DNA of 64,000 bases from Aquimarina sp040786285 (lineage in GTDB: Bacteria; Bacteroidota; Bacteroidia; Flavobacteriales; Flavobacteriaceae). Position 1 is the stretch's first letter; each line of letters opens with the position of its first letter. Both the position numbers and the translations under genes were made by a program. Positions 9,042 through 17,833 of the stretch are shown in pieces. The DNA is taken from positions 62,001 to 126,000 of the forward strand of contig NZ_JBFMKQ010000003.1 in assembly GCF_040786285.1 (NCBI RefSeq), written 5' to 3'. The notes under the pieces were generated by a model. It saw only the letters and a program-made list of their open reading frames with translations. It was not told the origin of the DNA and ran no database searches.

Positions 9042-9387
9042 TGGTTTAAATCCTATTTTTGTAAAACTATGGCTTAGTTTTTGAAGTGTCAAAATTACAT
9101 ATATTTTTTGTGCTTAGATTGCAATTGTAAAAAAAATAAAAAAATATGTCAACAGTATACCTCTAAAGCCATTTAAACTAAGAGAATATGAATTTATTTT
9201 ATAAATCATAATCTTTATATTTTTAAGTTATTATTAAATACTGAAACATAAAGGGAATGTTTCAAATTAATGGTTAAATTTTTGTAATTGATAGTATCAA
9301 TGATATTAAACACAATTATAAACTTAAAAAAATGATAATTGTTTTAATAGATAGTATTTCCAAAAAATTATTGGAAAAAAATAGAAT
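9042..9387. other. divergent intergenic region between lptD and the amidase gene
   Basis: These 346 bases separate two outward-facing envelope genes. Besides the lptD -7 element there is a small inverted repeat ATTGAT/ATCAAT near 9287-9301 and very AT-rich sequence. No clear promoter for the amidase and no small gene could be supported. Confidence 0.6.
9090..9097 (-). promoter_or_regulatory. -7 element for lptD
   Basis: Minus-strand TAATTTTG matches the Bacteroidetes -7 consensus TAnnTTTG. It predicts transcription start near 9085 and a leader of about 44 nt to the TTG at 9041. No good -33 TTTG is visible. Confidence 0.4.
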
Positions 9388-10521
9388 ATGCACATGAAAC
9401 AAAATATTGGATATAGTATTTTAATTGGAACCTTAATTTGTGTACTGCCAGCTTTCAATACATCTGTTTTTTCTCAAGAAAAAGACAAGTTTGTGGTAGT
9501 TTTAGATGCAGGACATGGGGGACATGATTCTGGAAATAGGGGGAATGGATATAAAGAAAAAGAAATAGCACTTAATGTAGTTTTGTCTGTAGGTGCCACA
9601 CTAGAAAAAGATCCAAGATTTAAGGTAGTCTATACCCGAAAAACAGACGAATTTATAGAGTTGCATGAAAGAGGACGAATTGCTAATAAGGCAAATGCAG
9701 ACCTTTTTGTCTCTGTGCATTGTAATTCTCATCGATCCCAAGCCTATGGTACAGAAACCTTTGTTTTAGGATTACACGCTAATAATGAAAATTTTAATGT
9801 TGCTAAAAATGAAAACTCTGTAATTCTTCTCGAGGATAATTATGAAGCTAACTATGATGGGTTTGATCCTAATTCTCCAGAATCTATAATTGGATTGACC
9901 TTAATGCAGGAAGAATATTTAGACCAAAGCCTTACACTGGCAAGTTTTGTGCAAAACCGGTTCAAAAAAACCTTAGAAAGAAAGAGTAGAGGAGTTAAAC
10001 AAGCTGGTTTTGTAGTATTACATCAAACCTATATGCCAAGTGTTCTTATCGAGCTTGGTTTTCTAACTAATAATAAGGAAGGAAAATACCTTAACTCTAA
10101 GAAAGGCCAAGATGATATGGCAAAATCTATTACTACCTCTGTTGTAGATTATAAAGAAAGTCTCGATGCCATCTATTATGTTCCAGAACCTGAAACTCCT
10201 AAAGAAGTAGGCAGTGTAACCGCAGAAATGGAAGGAGATAAGGTGTATGAGGATGTAACTTTTAAAGTGCAAATTGCTGCAGGGTCAACCGATATAGAAC
10301 TTCAGCCTTTTAATTTTAATGGTTTAGATCAATTGTCAAAAACCAAAACGGGTGACCTATATAAATACTACTTCGGAAACACACCGAATTATACATTAAT
10401 ACAAGAATTAAAAGAAATTGCAGTGGGTAAAGGATTCGATTCTAGTTTTGTTGTTGCTTTTCGCAATAATGAATCAATTCCGTTAGCAGATGCTCTAAAA
10501 GCGAGCACATCTTCGAATTAA
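9388..10521 (+). CDS. N-acetylmuramoyl-L-alanine amidase with C-terminal SPOR-like domain
   Basis: This is a zinc Amidase_3 (AmiC type) enzyme that cuts the amide between N-acetylmuramic acid and the stem peptide, typically at division. A signal peptide ends near residue 30 (SVFSQ). Zinc ligands are H43 in LDAGHGGHDSG, E58 in KEKEIALN and H111 in FVSVHCNSH; the catalytic glutamate is in the VLIELGFLTN segment. Residues about 288-372 (VTFKVQIAAGSTDIELQP onward) resemble a SPOR-type peptidoglycan-binding domain, common in Bacteroidetes amidases. The start could be either of two ATGs two codons apart. It is followed 87 bases later by an MCE-domain gene, a standard flavobacterial neighbour. Confidence 0.93.
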   Translation: MHMKQNIGYSILIGTLICVLPAFNTSVFSQEKDKFVVVLDAGHGGHDSGNRGNGYKEKEIALNVVLSVGATLEKDPRFKVVYTRKTDEFIELHERGRIANKANADLFVSVHCNSHRSQAYGTETFVLGLHANNENFNVAKNENSVILLEDNYEANYDGFDPNSPESIIGLTLMQEEYLDQSLTLASFVQNRFKKTLERKSRGVKQAGFVVLHQTYMPSVLIELGFLTNNKEGKYLNSKKGQDDMAKSITTSVVDYKESLDAIYYVPEPETPKEVGSVTAEMEGDKVYEDVTFKVQIAAGSTDIELQPFNFNGLDQLSKTKTGDLYKYYFGNTPNYTLIQELKEIAVGKGFDSSFVVAFRNNESIPLADALKASTSSN

Positions 10522-10579
10522 TCTAAATAAATACTGATAATTCATTAAAGAATAATCAGTAGAAATCTATTTTTTATTC

Positions 10580-10587
10580 TAAATTTG
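10580..10587 (+). promoter_or_regulatory. -7 element before mlaD-like gene
   Basis: TAAATTTG matches TAnnTTTG. It lies 21 bases before the TTG start codon of the MCE-domain gene, giving a short leader of about 16 nt. The -33 region is T-rich but lacks a clean TTTG. Confidence 0.45.
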
Positions 10588-10608
10588 TGTCTTAAAATTT
10601 AAACTACT

Positions 10609-11559
10609 TTGAAATTTACTCGAGAAGTTAAGACAGGAATATTAGCTATTTGTGCCATTGCACTTTTAATTTTTGGATATAGTTTTTTGAAGGGAAAAAA
10701 TCTCTTGGAAAATGATCGAACGCTTTATGCAGTCTATGACAATGTAGAAGGCCTAATCCCTTCTTCACCGGTTACCATAAACGGTTTGGTTGTAGGACAG
10801 GTGGTGAGCATTAATTTTGCAGATACTAAAGGTAATTTAGTGGTAGAGTTTAATGTAGATAGTGATTTCTCTTTTTCAAAGAATAGTGAAGCAAAAGTTT
10901 ACGGCGGAGGGTTAATTGGAGGAAAATCATTGGCTATCATCCCAAAATATGAACAAGGTCTAGAAGCCAAAGATAATGATACTTTACCAGGCAGAATAGA
11001 GGCTGGTTTATTAGAATTGGTGAATGACAGGTTAACACCTTTGCAAGAAAAACTTGAAGCAGCCATTACAGATGCGGATACATTATTGACTTCGGTGAAT
11101 GGCATTCTGAATGTTGATAATAAAAACAATTTAAATTCAATTTTTAAGGATTTGAGTATTAGTATTAAACAATTCAAAGGGACATCGATTAGATTGAATA
11201 ACTTAATGGCTACTAATGAAGAAAAATTGAATCGAGCATTTTCTAATGCTGATGAAATTTCAGCAAAGCTTAACAAAGTTTCAGATTCTTTATCCCAGAT
11301 CAATGTTAAAAAGATAGGAAAAGAACTAGAGGTAGTTCTTGCTAATTTTGAAAAGATTTCGAAAGATTTAAATTCAGGTAAAGGAACTGCTGGGAAGCTA
11401 TTGAAAGATGATAAATTATATAACAATCTTGAAAAAACTAGTAAAGAATTAGAACTGTTACTTCAGGATTTGAGATTAAATCCAACACGATACATTAATG
11501 TATCTGTTTTCGGAAAAAAGAATAAACCATATCAAAAACCAACAGACTCAATAAATTAA
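10609..11559 (+). CDS. MlaD/MCE-domain lipid-transport protein
   Basis: MCE proteins bind and pass phospholipids between membranes as the periplasmic part of Mla-type transporters. The protein has one N-terminal transmembrane anchor (residues about 10-28, GILAICAIALLIFGYSFLKG), an MCE domain around 37-115 with VEGLIPSSPVTINGLVVGQV, and a long helical/coiled C-terminal part ending in a basic tail. The start is TTG: it yields the conserved N-terminus MKFTREVKTGIL, and no ATG fits. No MlaE/MlaF genes lie beside it, so any transporter partners are encoded elsewhere. It heads a likely operon with the downstream Fe-S oxidoreductase genes, five bases away. Confidence 0.9.
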   Translation: MKFTREVKTGILAICAIALLIFGYSFLKGKNLLENDRTLYAVYDNVEGLIPSSPVTINGLVVGQVVSINFADTKGNLVVEFNVDSDFSFSKNSEAKVYGGGLIGGKSLAIIPKYEQGLEAKDNDTLPGRIEAGLLELVNDRLTPLQEKLEAAITDADTLLTSVNGILNVDNKNNLNSIFKDLSISIKQFKGTSIRLNNLMATNEEKLNRAFSNADEISAKLNKVSDSLSQINVKKIGKELEVVLANFEKISKDLNSGKGTAGKLLKDDKLYNNLEKTSKELELLLQDLRLNPTRYINVSVFGKKNKPYQKPTDSIN

Positions 11560-11564
11560 AGATT

Positions 11565-12890
11565 ATGCAATATATACCTAATATCCTATTTGTAATTGTT
11601 TTAGTAGCCGGTATTGGATATTTTACAAAAAACATACGTAAAGTCATTCGTAATATTCGACTTGGTAAAGATGTGGATCGATCTGATAATAAAGGAGAGA
11701 GATTTAAAAACATGGCAATGATAGCTTTAGGGCAATCTAAAATGGTAAGACGTCCAGTTTCGGGGATATTACACATTGTTGTTTATTTAGGTTTTATAAT
11801 CATCAACCTCGAAGTTTTAGAGATTATTATTGATGGTATTTTCGGGACTCATAGGATATTTGCTTTTCTAGGCGGGTTCTACGACTTTTTAATAGCCTCT
11901 TTTGAGATTTTAGCATTTCTAGTATTTGTTGGTGTCATTTTATTTTGGATTCGTCGTAACGTAATTAAACTAAAACGTTTTTGGAATCCAGAGATGAAAG
12001 GATGGCCGCAAAATGATGGAAACCTGATCCTTTATTTTGAAATGGTTTTAATGACTTTGTTCTTAGTTATGAATGCCGCAGATTTACAGTTGCAAGAGTT
12101 AGGAGCTGATCATTATATCAAAGCAGGAGCATACCCTATTAGTCAATTTATTTCACCACTTTTTAATGGGATGTCTGAAGGAAGTTTGTTTCTTCTAGAA
12201 AGATCAGCGTGGTGGCTGCATATTTTAGGGATTTTAGTGTTTTTGAATTACTTGTATTTCTCAAAACATTTACATATTCTGTTAGCGTTTCCGAACACAT
12301 ATTATGGAGATCTAAAACCTAAAGGAGAGTTGGATAACCTTGAAGCAATAACCAACGAGGTTAAATTAATGATGGATCCAAGTGCAGACCCTTTTGCAGC
12401 TCCTGCAGAGGATGAAACAGAAGGAGACCCGGCAAAATTTGGAGCTTCAGATGTTATGGATCTTAATTGGGCACAATTACTCAATGCATATACTTGTACA
12501 GAGTGTGGACGTTGTACCAGTGAATGCCCGGCAAACCAGACAGGAAAGAAACTTTCTCCTCGAAAAATCATGATGGACACTAGAGATCGTCTAAAAGAAG
12601 TTGGAGATAATATTGATAAGAACGGTAGCTTTGTGGATGATGGTAAGCAACTATTAAATGACTTTATAACACCAGAAGAATTATGGGCATGTACAAGTTG
12701 TAATGCATGTGTAGAAGCTTGTCCGGTAAGCATTAGTCCATTATCAATTATTATTGATATGAGAAGATATTTAGTGATGGAAGAAAGTGCCGCACCTACA
12801 GAACTAAATGTTATGATGTCTAATATAGAAAATAACGGAGCTCCTTGGCCATTTAACCAGATGGATAGGGTGAACTGGAGTAATGAATAA
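11565..12890 (+). CDS. membrane-bound (4Fe-4S)-dicluster oxidoreductase subunit, HdrE/HdrC-like
   Basis: The protein combines a multi-helix membrane domain (about residues 1-240, several hydrophobic segments, NarI/HdrE-like) with a soluble ferredoxin-like domain holding two CxxCxxCxxxCP cluster motifs. The first comprises C311, C314, C317 and C321 (CTECGRCTSECP), the second C376, C379, C382 and C386 (CTSCNACVEACP). Histidines in the membrane part (for example WWLHILG and YLYFSKHLH) could bind haem. With the CCG-domain protein at 13458 it likely forms a quinone-linked heterodisulfide-reductase-like complex at the inner membrane. The electron donor or acceptor is unknown. It is five bases downstream of the MCE gene. 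Confidence 0.88.
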   Translation: MQYIPNILFVIVLVAGIGYFTKNIRKVIRNIRLGKDVDRSDNKGERFKNMAMIALGQSKMVRRPVSGILHIVVYLGFIIINLEVLEIIIDGIFGTHRIFAFLGGFYDFLIASFEILAFLVFVGVILFWIRRNVIKLKRFWNPEMKGWPQNDGNLILYFEMVLMTLFLVMNAADLQLQELGADHYIKAGAYPISQFISPLFNGMSEGSLFLLERSAWWLHILGILVFLNYLYFSKHLHILLAFPNTYYGDLKPKGELDNLEAITNEVKLMMDPSADPFAAPAEDETEGDPAKFGASDVMDLNWAQLLNAYTCTECGRCTSECPANQTGKKLSPRKIMMDTRDRLKEVGDNIDKNGSFVDDGKQLLNDFITPEELWACTSCNACVEACPVSISPLSIIIDMRRYLVMEESAAPTELNVMMSNIENNGAPWPFNQMDRVNWSNE

Positions 12891-12951
12891 AATTATAGTA
12901 GTAACCAAAGATTAACCAAATAAACCTTTAAATTAAGAGAAAAAAGAAGTT

Positions 12952-13398
12952 ATGAAGAAGGAAGAAGTAGAAAAATTATTGCATGACAAAGTAGAAGCAG
13001 GAGAACATATAAGTCCTGTCTTACCAGAAGGTATCAAAAATTATCTAATTGATATCGATGGCACCATTACCGAAGATGTACCCAATGAAGAGCCAGAACG
13101 AATGGTTACTTGTAAACCATTTCCGGATGCATTGATAACGTTAAATAAATGGTTTGATGAAGGACATATTATATGTTTTTTTACCTCTAGAACCGAAAAC
13201 CATAGAACAGTTACTGAGGCATGGTTAAAAGAGCATGGATTTAAATATCATAGCCTTCTAATGGGTAAACCAAGAGGAGGAAATTATCACTGGATCGATA
13301 ATCACTTAGTAAAAGCTACCCGTTATACAGGTAAGTTTACAGAACTAGTAGAAAGAGTGGTTACTATCGAGGTTTTTGATGATGGAAAACACGATTAG
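12952..13398 (+). CDS. HAD-superfamily hydrolase-like protein
   Basis: The 148-residue cytosolic protein has HAD motifs: LIDIDGTITED near residues 32-42 with the nucleophile and acid/base aspartates (DID), CFFTSR near 77-82 as motif II, and GKPRGGNYHWIDN near 105-117 providing the motif III lysine and acidic residues. The cap is minimal, so the substrate may be a phosphorylated small molecule or a macromolecule; I cannot say which. Homologs are sometimes labelled phosphoheptose isomerase, but no SIS domain is visible. It sits between the two Fe-S oxidoreductase subunit genes, 61 and 59 bases from them, implying co-expression. Confidence 0.8.
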   Translation: MKKEEVEKLLHDKVEAGEHISPVLPEGIKNYLIDIDGTITEDVPNEEPERMVTCKPFPDALITLNKWFDEGHIICFFTSRTENHRTVTEAWLKEHGFKYHSLLMGKPRGGNYHWIDNHLVKATRYTGKFTELVERVVTIEVFDDGKHD

Positions 13399-13457
13399 TT
13401 TAAGGTTGTATTTTAAAAACCTTAGATTTTTAAACTAAGAAAAATAAAAAATTACAT

Positions 13458-14249
13458 ATGAGCGAAACAGTAAAGGTGCCTACAATGGCAGAGTATATGG
13501 CCGAAGGTAAAAAACCTGAAGTTTTATTTTGGGTGGGTTGTGCTGGTAGTTTTGATGATAGAGCTAAAAAGATTACAAAGGCTTTTGTTAAATTATTGCA
13601 TAGTGCCAAAGTAGACTTTGCTGTGTTAGGTACAGAGGAGAGTTGCACTGGTGATCCTGCTAAGAGAGCAGGTAATGAGTTTTTATTTCAGATGCAGGCC
13701 GTTACAAATATAGAGGTAATGAATGCATATGAAATTAAAAAAGTGGTTACCGCTTGTCCGCACTGTTTTAATACGCTTAAAAATGAATACCCTGTACTAG
13801 GAGGAGATTATGAAGTGATGCATCATACGCAATTTCTTAAATCTCTCTTAGATGAAGGTAGATTAACTGTCGAAGGAGGGAAATTTAAAGGTAAACGAAT
13901 TACATTTCATGACCCATGCTATCTTGGTAGGGCTAATAATGTATACGAAGCGCCTAGAGATCTATTAAAAAAATTAGAAGTAGAGTTAATCGAAATGAAA
14001 CGATGTAAGAAAAATGGCTTATGTTGTGGAGCAGGAGGAGCGCAAATGTTTAAAGAACCAGAACCAGGTAATAAAGATGTAAATGTTGAGAGAACTGAAG
14101 ATGCTCTAGAAACTAAACCAGATATTATTGCTGCGGGGTGCCCTTTCTGTAATACGATGATGACAGATGGAGTTAAGAGTAAAGAAAAAGAAGATAGTAT
14201 CGAAGTGCTAGATGTGGCAGAATTAATTGCCAACGCACAGGATTTATAG
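13458..14249 (+). CDS. CCG-domain (Fe-S)-binding subunit, heterodisulfide reductase B/LutA-like
   Basis: This soluble 263-residue protein carries two cysteine-rich CCG-type sets. The second is canonical: C154 (HDPCYLGR), C189-C190 (LCCGAGG) and C228/C231 (GCPFCNTM). The first is C28, C63, C100 and C103. In HdrB, GlpC and LutA such domains hold unusual Fe-S clusters and transfer electrons or reduce disulfides. It pairs with the membrane subunit at 11565. A strong terminator follows, so this gene closes the operon that begins at the MCE gene. Electron-transfer partnership is inferred from context; the substrate is unknown. Confidence 0.9.
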   Translation: MSETVKVPTMAEYMAEGKKPEVLFWVGCAGSFDDRAKKITKAFVKLLHSAKVDFAVLGTEESCTGDPAKRAGNEFLFQMQAVTNIEVMNAYEIKKVVTACPHCFNTLKNEYPVLGGDYEVMHHTQFLKSLLDEGRLTVEGGKFKGKRITFHDPCYLGRANNVYEAPRDLLKKLEVELIEMKRCKKNGLCCGAGGAQMFKEPEPGNKDVNVERTEDALETKPDIIAAGCPFCNTMMTDGVKSKEKEDSIEVLDVAELIANAQDL

Positions 14250-14278
14250 ATTTTTTCTTAGTTATATACAATTTAATT

Positions 14279-14312
14279 AGAGTTAATATGTTGTTCATAT
14301 TAACTCTTTTTT
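14279..14312 (+). terminator. intrinsic terminator of MCE/Fe-S operon
   Basis: A perfect 12-base-pair stem (14279-14290 with 14296-14307, loop TTGTT) is followed by a T run. Confidence 0.9.
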
Positions 14313-14369
14313 ATATAAGAGATTAGAGATAGTTTTTGTTATTTTAGTAAAAAGTAAAAAAGATAGATA

Positions 14370-14855
14370 ATGTTGGTAGATTTTAATGACCTTCCCGAAA
14401 CATCAAGAGTGTGGATTTATCAAGCGAATAGATCATTTTCTGTAGATGAATTAGAAGAAATTAGACAAAAATTAGATGAATTCATAACCCAATGGACAGC
14501 ACATGGTGCTGATCTAAAGGCAGGGTATGATATAAAATATAAAAGATTTATAACCATTGGATTGGATCAAGGTTTAAATTCTGCTACAGGCTGTTCAATT
14601 GATGCATCAGTACATTTTATTCAAGAATTAGAAAAAGCATATGATGTGGATCTAATGGATAAAATGAATGTTTCTTTTAAACAAGGAGAGTATGTAGCCT
14701 ATAAACCACTTGCAGATTTTAAGAAAATGGCAAAAAACAGATCGGTATCCCCAAATACTATTGTTTTTAATAACCTAGTTACTAATATTGCCGAGTATCT
14801 TACCAATTGGGAAGTACCCGCTAAAGATAGTTGGCATAATCGTTTTTTAAATTAA
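14370..14855 (+). CDS. conserved flavobacterial protein of unknown function, 161 aa
   Basis: The protein starts MLVDFNDLPETSRVWIYQA and has a mixed alpha/beta pattern with no signal or membrane segment. A tract reading ITIGLDQGLNSATGCSIDAS is likely its most conserved part. Homologs are often labelled ABC transporter ATPase, but no Walker A, signature or Walker B motif is present, so I reject that name. It lies just past the terminator of the Fe-S operon and eight bases before the GH3 gene, with which it probably forms a transcription unit. Function unknown. Confidence 0.82.
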   Translation: MLVDFNDLPETSRVWIYQANRSFSVDELEEIRQKLDEFITQWTAHGADLKAGYDIKYKRFITIGLDQGLNSATGCSIDASVHFIQELEKAYDVDLMDKMNVSFKQGEYVAYKPLADFKKMAKNRSVSPNTIVFNNLVTNIAEYLTNWEVPAKDSWHNRFLN

Positions 14856-14862
14856 GATTTTT

Positions 14863-17787
14863 GTGTGGCACATAATTAAAAAGTATATATCCTTAATAAT
14901 TGTTCTTATAAATTTTAGTGTTTATGCTCAGCAACAAAACCCTTTGTATGTAGAAGATTACAATGCTCAAAAACGCTGGGTAGATAGCATTTATAATACA
15001 ATGACACTTAAAGAGAAGGTAGGGCAGCTGTTTATGGTTGATATTTTTTCTTCAGACCCTAAAAAGGAAACCGATAAGATAAAACAACTTATAGAGGAGT
15101 TTCATATAGGAGGTGTCATCTTTTCTAAGGGAGGACCAAAACGTCAAGCTAAGCTCAATAATGAATTTCAGGAACTATCAAAAGTACCGTTACTCATTGG
15201 TATGGATGCAGAATGGGGTTTGGCTATGCGATTGGATTCTACACAAGCTTTTCCCTGGAATATGACATTAGGTGCAATACAGGATAATGCATTAATAGAA
15301 GAAACCGGTCGGCAAATAGCAAGGCACTGTAAACGACTTGGGGTGCATATTAATTTTGCACCTGTAGTAGATATAAATACGAATCCCAAAAACCCTATAA
15401 TTGGCAACCGTTCTTTTGGAGAGGATAAGGAGATGGTAACTCAAAAAGCGTTATCGTTTATGAAAGGGATGCAAAAAGAAGGTATTCTGGCAAGTGCAAA
15501 GCATTTTCCTGGCCATGGAGATACCGATAGTGACTCTCATAAAACGCTTCCTACCATAAATTTTGATGCTCAAAGAATAGATAGTATAGAGTTGTATCCA
15601 TATCGTAAGCTTATTAATGAGGGACTGTCTAGCGTTATGGTAGCTCATCTTAATATTCCTAGCCTAGAACCTAGATCTGGGTATCCTTCTTCAATTTCAA
15701 AAAGTGTGGTTACCAACTTGTTAAAGGACAGCCTTAAATTTAAAGGCTTGATTTTTACAGATGCTCTAAATATGAAAGGAGCTTCTAATTTTAAAGACCC
15801 CGGTGAGATTGACTTAGCAGCTTTCTTAGCAGGAAATGACGTGTTATTAATTTCTGAAGATGTTCCTTTGGCATCTCAGAAAATAGTTTCGGCATATTAT
15901 TCTGGGATAATAACCGAAGAACGTTTAGCTCATTCTGTACGAAAAATCTTGTTGTCTAAGTATAAAGCTGGCCTTAATAAGTATATGCCTATAGAAACAT
16001 CCTATCTTTTCGAAGAACTAAACAGTATAAAAAATGAAGTGCTACATCATGATTTGGTAGAAAACTCTTTAACAATACTTAAAAACGATAGAGCTACATT
16101 ACCAATAAAGAATCTTGATCTTAAGAAAGTAGCTTATGTATCGATGGGGGATGATTCGGGAGAAGCATTTTATGAGCAACTTAGTCAGTATACCCAGGTG
16201 GATTGGGTGAAAGCAAGTCAGTTAAGCGAAATGATAGAAAAATTGAAGGATTACAATTATGTAATTATTGGATTTCATAAATCTAATGCTTCACCTTGGA
16301 AGGATTATAAATTTAAAGATAAAGAGTTGGTTTGGCTCTATGAAATAGCAAGGCTTAATACTACTGTTCTAAATATATTTGCTCGTCCGTATGCAATGCT
16401 GGATATGTTGACAACCACAAATTTTGAAGGAATTTTGATGGGGTATCAGAATAGTGTTATTGCTCAAGAAAAAGCAGCTCAGTTACTTTTTGGTGCTATC
16501 GAATCTAAAGGAAAACTTCCTGTAAGTTTGGGCGAGGATTTTCCGATAGGTACAGGTATCGAAACAAGATCATTAAAAAGGTTGACTTATGGGATACCAG
16601 AGAGCGTTGGGCTTAATTCTTATAAGCTTAGAAGAATTGATTCTATTGTTGATCGTGCATTAAAGCATAAGATGACACCTGGTTTGCAATTAATTGTTGC
16701 TAGAAAAGGGAAAGTGGTTTTTAATAAAAATTATGGCTATCATACCTATAATAAATTGCGAAAAGTTAAAGGATCGGATATTTATGATTTGGCATCATTA
16801 ACTAAGATATTGGCATCATTACCGCTTACCGTAGAATTAAAAGATAAAGGTATACTTTCTTTAGATACCAAGATCGGTGAGATGCTACCAGATTTTAAAG
16901 GATCTAACAAAGAACATATAACATTGAGATCGATGTTATCGCATTATGCAAAATTAAGAGCATGGATTCCGTTTTATCTAAAAACCCTGGATAGCGTAAC
17001 ACAAAAACCTGATAAAAAATATTATCGAAATAATCTTTCCAAAGAATTTAATATCCAAGTAACAAATAATCTTTATCTGCGTAGTGATATGAGAGACTCT
17101 TTAATGTTAAGAATTAAGGATAGTGAGTTGCGTAAAAGACTACGTTATAAATATAGTGATTTGCCTTATTATATGTTAAAAGCATATATTGAAAATCATT
17201 ATGGTAATACCTTAAATGCACTCACACAACAGCATTTTTATAGGCCTTTGGGAGCTAGTAATACATCATATATACCTTTGGCAAGATTTAAAAGAAAAAG
17301 AATTGTGCCTACAGAAAATGATAAAGCTTTTAGAAATGAAATTATTCATGGATATGTTCATGACCAGGGGGCAGCTATGTTTGGTGGTATTGGTGGACAT
17401 GCAGGATTGTTTGCTAATGCTAATGATGTCGCCAAAATAATGCAAATGTATCTTAATGGTGGGTATTACGGAGGAAAGCGATATTTTAAAAGTCAAACGC
17501 TGCAAGAGTTTAATACCTGTTATTATTGCCATAAAGATGTTCGTAGAGGAGTTGGGTTTGATAAACCGCAATTGGGCGATATAGGTCCAACATGTGGATG
17601 TATATCTATGACCAGTTTTGGGCATAGCGGTTTTACAGGTACTTTTACCTGGGCAGACCCCGAAGAAGAGATTGTCTATGTGTTTTTAAGTAATCGAACA
17701 TTTCCAGATTCGGCAAATCGCAAATTGATTTCTAATGATATACGATCAGAGATACAAAGAGCTATTTATCAGGCGATAGATTATTAA
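14863..17787 (+). CDS. GH3 beta-N-acetylhexosaminidase (NagZ-like) fused to a beta-lactamase-family serine hydrolase
   Basis: Residues 1-22 are a signal peptide (ending SVYAQ). Residues about 30-370 are a NagZ-type GH3 barrel: KHFPGHGDTDSDSH at 213-226 holds the Asp-His general acid/base dyad and D300 in FTDALNMKG is the nucleophile. A GH3 second domain spans about 390-565. Residues 585-970 are a class-C beta-lactamase-like domain with S645LTK648, a YSD element near 766 and HGYVHDQGAAMFGGIGGHAG near 827. It probably trims exported peptidoglycan fragments during recycling; the hydrolase half may act on peptides or esters. The start is GTG at 14863, the only codon giving the full signal peptide. 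GH3/beta-lactamase fusions of this kind are common in Bacteroidetes. Confidence 0.92.
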   Translation: MWHIIKKYISLIIVLINFSVYAQQQNPLYVEDYNAQKRWVDSIYNTMTLKEKVGQLFMVDIFSSDPKKETDKIKQLIEEFHIGGVIFSKGGPKRQAKLNNEFQELSKVPLLIGMDAEWGLAMRLDSTQAFPWNMTLGAIQDNALIEETGRQIARHCKRLGVHINFAPVVDINTNPKNPIIGNRSFGEDKEMVTQKALSFMKGMQKEGILASAKHFPGHGDTDSDSHKTLPTINFDAQRIDSIELYPYRKLINEGLSSVMVAHLNIPSLEPRSGYPSSISKSVVTNLLKDSLKFKGLIFTDALNMKGASNFKDPGEIDLAAFLAGNDVLLISEDVPLASQKIVSAYYSGIITEERLAHSVRKILLSKYKAGLNKYMPIETSYLFEELNSIKNEVLHHDLVENSLTILKNDRATLPIKNLDLKKVAYVSMGDDSGEAFYEQLSQYTQVDWVKASQLSEMIEKLKDYNYVIIGFHKSNASPWKDYKFKDKELVWLYEIARLNTTVLNIFARPYAMLDMLTTTNFEGILMGYQNSVIAQEKAAQLLFGAIESKGKLPVSLGEDFPIGTGIETRSLKRLTYGIPESVGLNSYKLRRIDSIVDRALKHKMTPGLQLIVARKGKVVFNKNYGYHTYNKLRKVKGSDIYDLASLTKILASLPLTVELKDKGILSLDTKIGEMLPDFKGSNKEHITLRSMLSHYAKLRAWIPFYLKTLDSVTQKPDKKYYRNNLSKEFNIQVTNNLYLRSDMRDSLMLRIKDSELRKRLRYKYSDLPYYMLKAYIENHYGNTLNALTQQHFYRPLGASNTSYIPLARFKRKRIVPTENDKAFRNEIIHGYVHDQGAAMFGGIGGHAGLFANANDVAKIMQMYLNGGYYGGKRYFKSQTLQEFNTCYYCHKDVRRGVGFDKPQLGDIGPTCGCISMTSFGHSGFTGTFTWADPEEEIVYVFLSNRTFPDSANRKLISNDIRSEIQRAIYQAIDY

Positions 17788-17833
17788 TCAGTTTTAAGTA
17801 TAAACAAATTACAATTTTTGAAAGTTAAAAAAT

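Noticed and set aside
10899..11426. Long open frame antisense to the MCE gene
   Set aside because: It lies wholly inside a well-supported gene on the other strand and its translation resembles no protein; low-stop AT-rich antisense frames are common here. The same applies to antisense frames in 12302-12733 and 41546-42016.
12952..13398. Phosphoheptose isomerase (GmhA-like) label
   Set aside because: There is no SIS domain; DIDGT, FTSR and the KPRGGNYHWID block indicate a HAD-superfamily protein.
14370..14855. ABC transporter ATPase label
   Set aside because: No Walker A, Walker B or signature motif is present.
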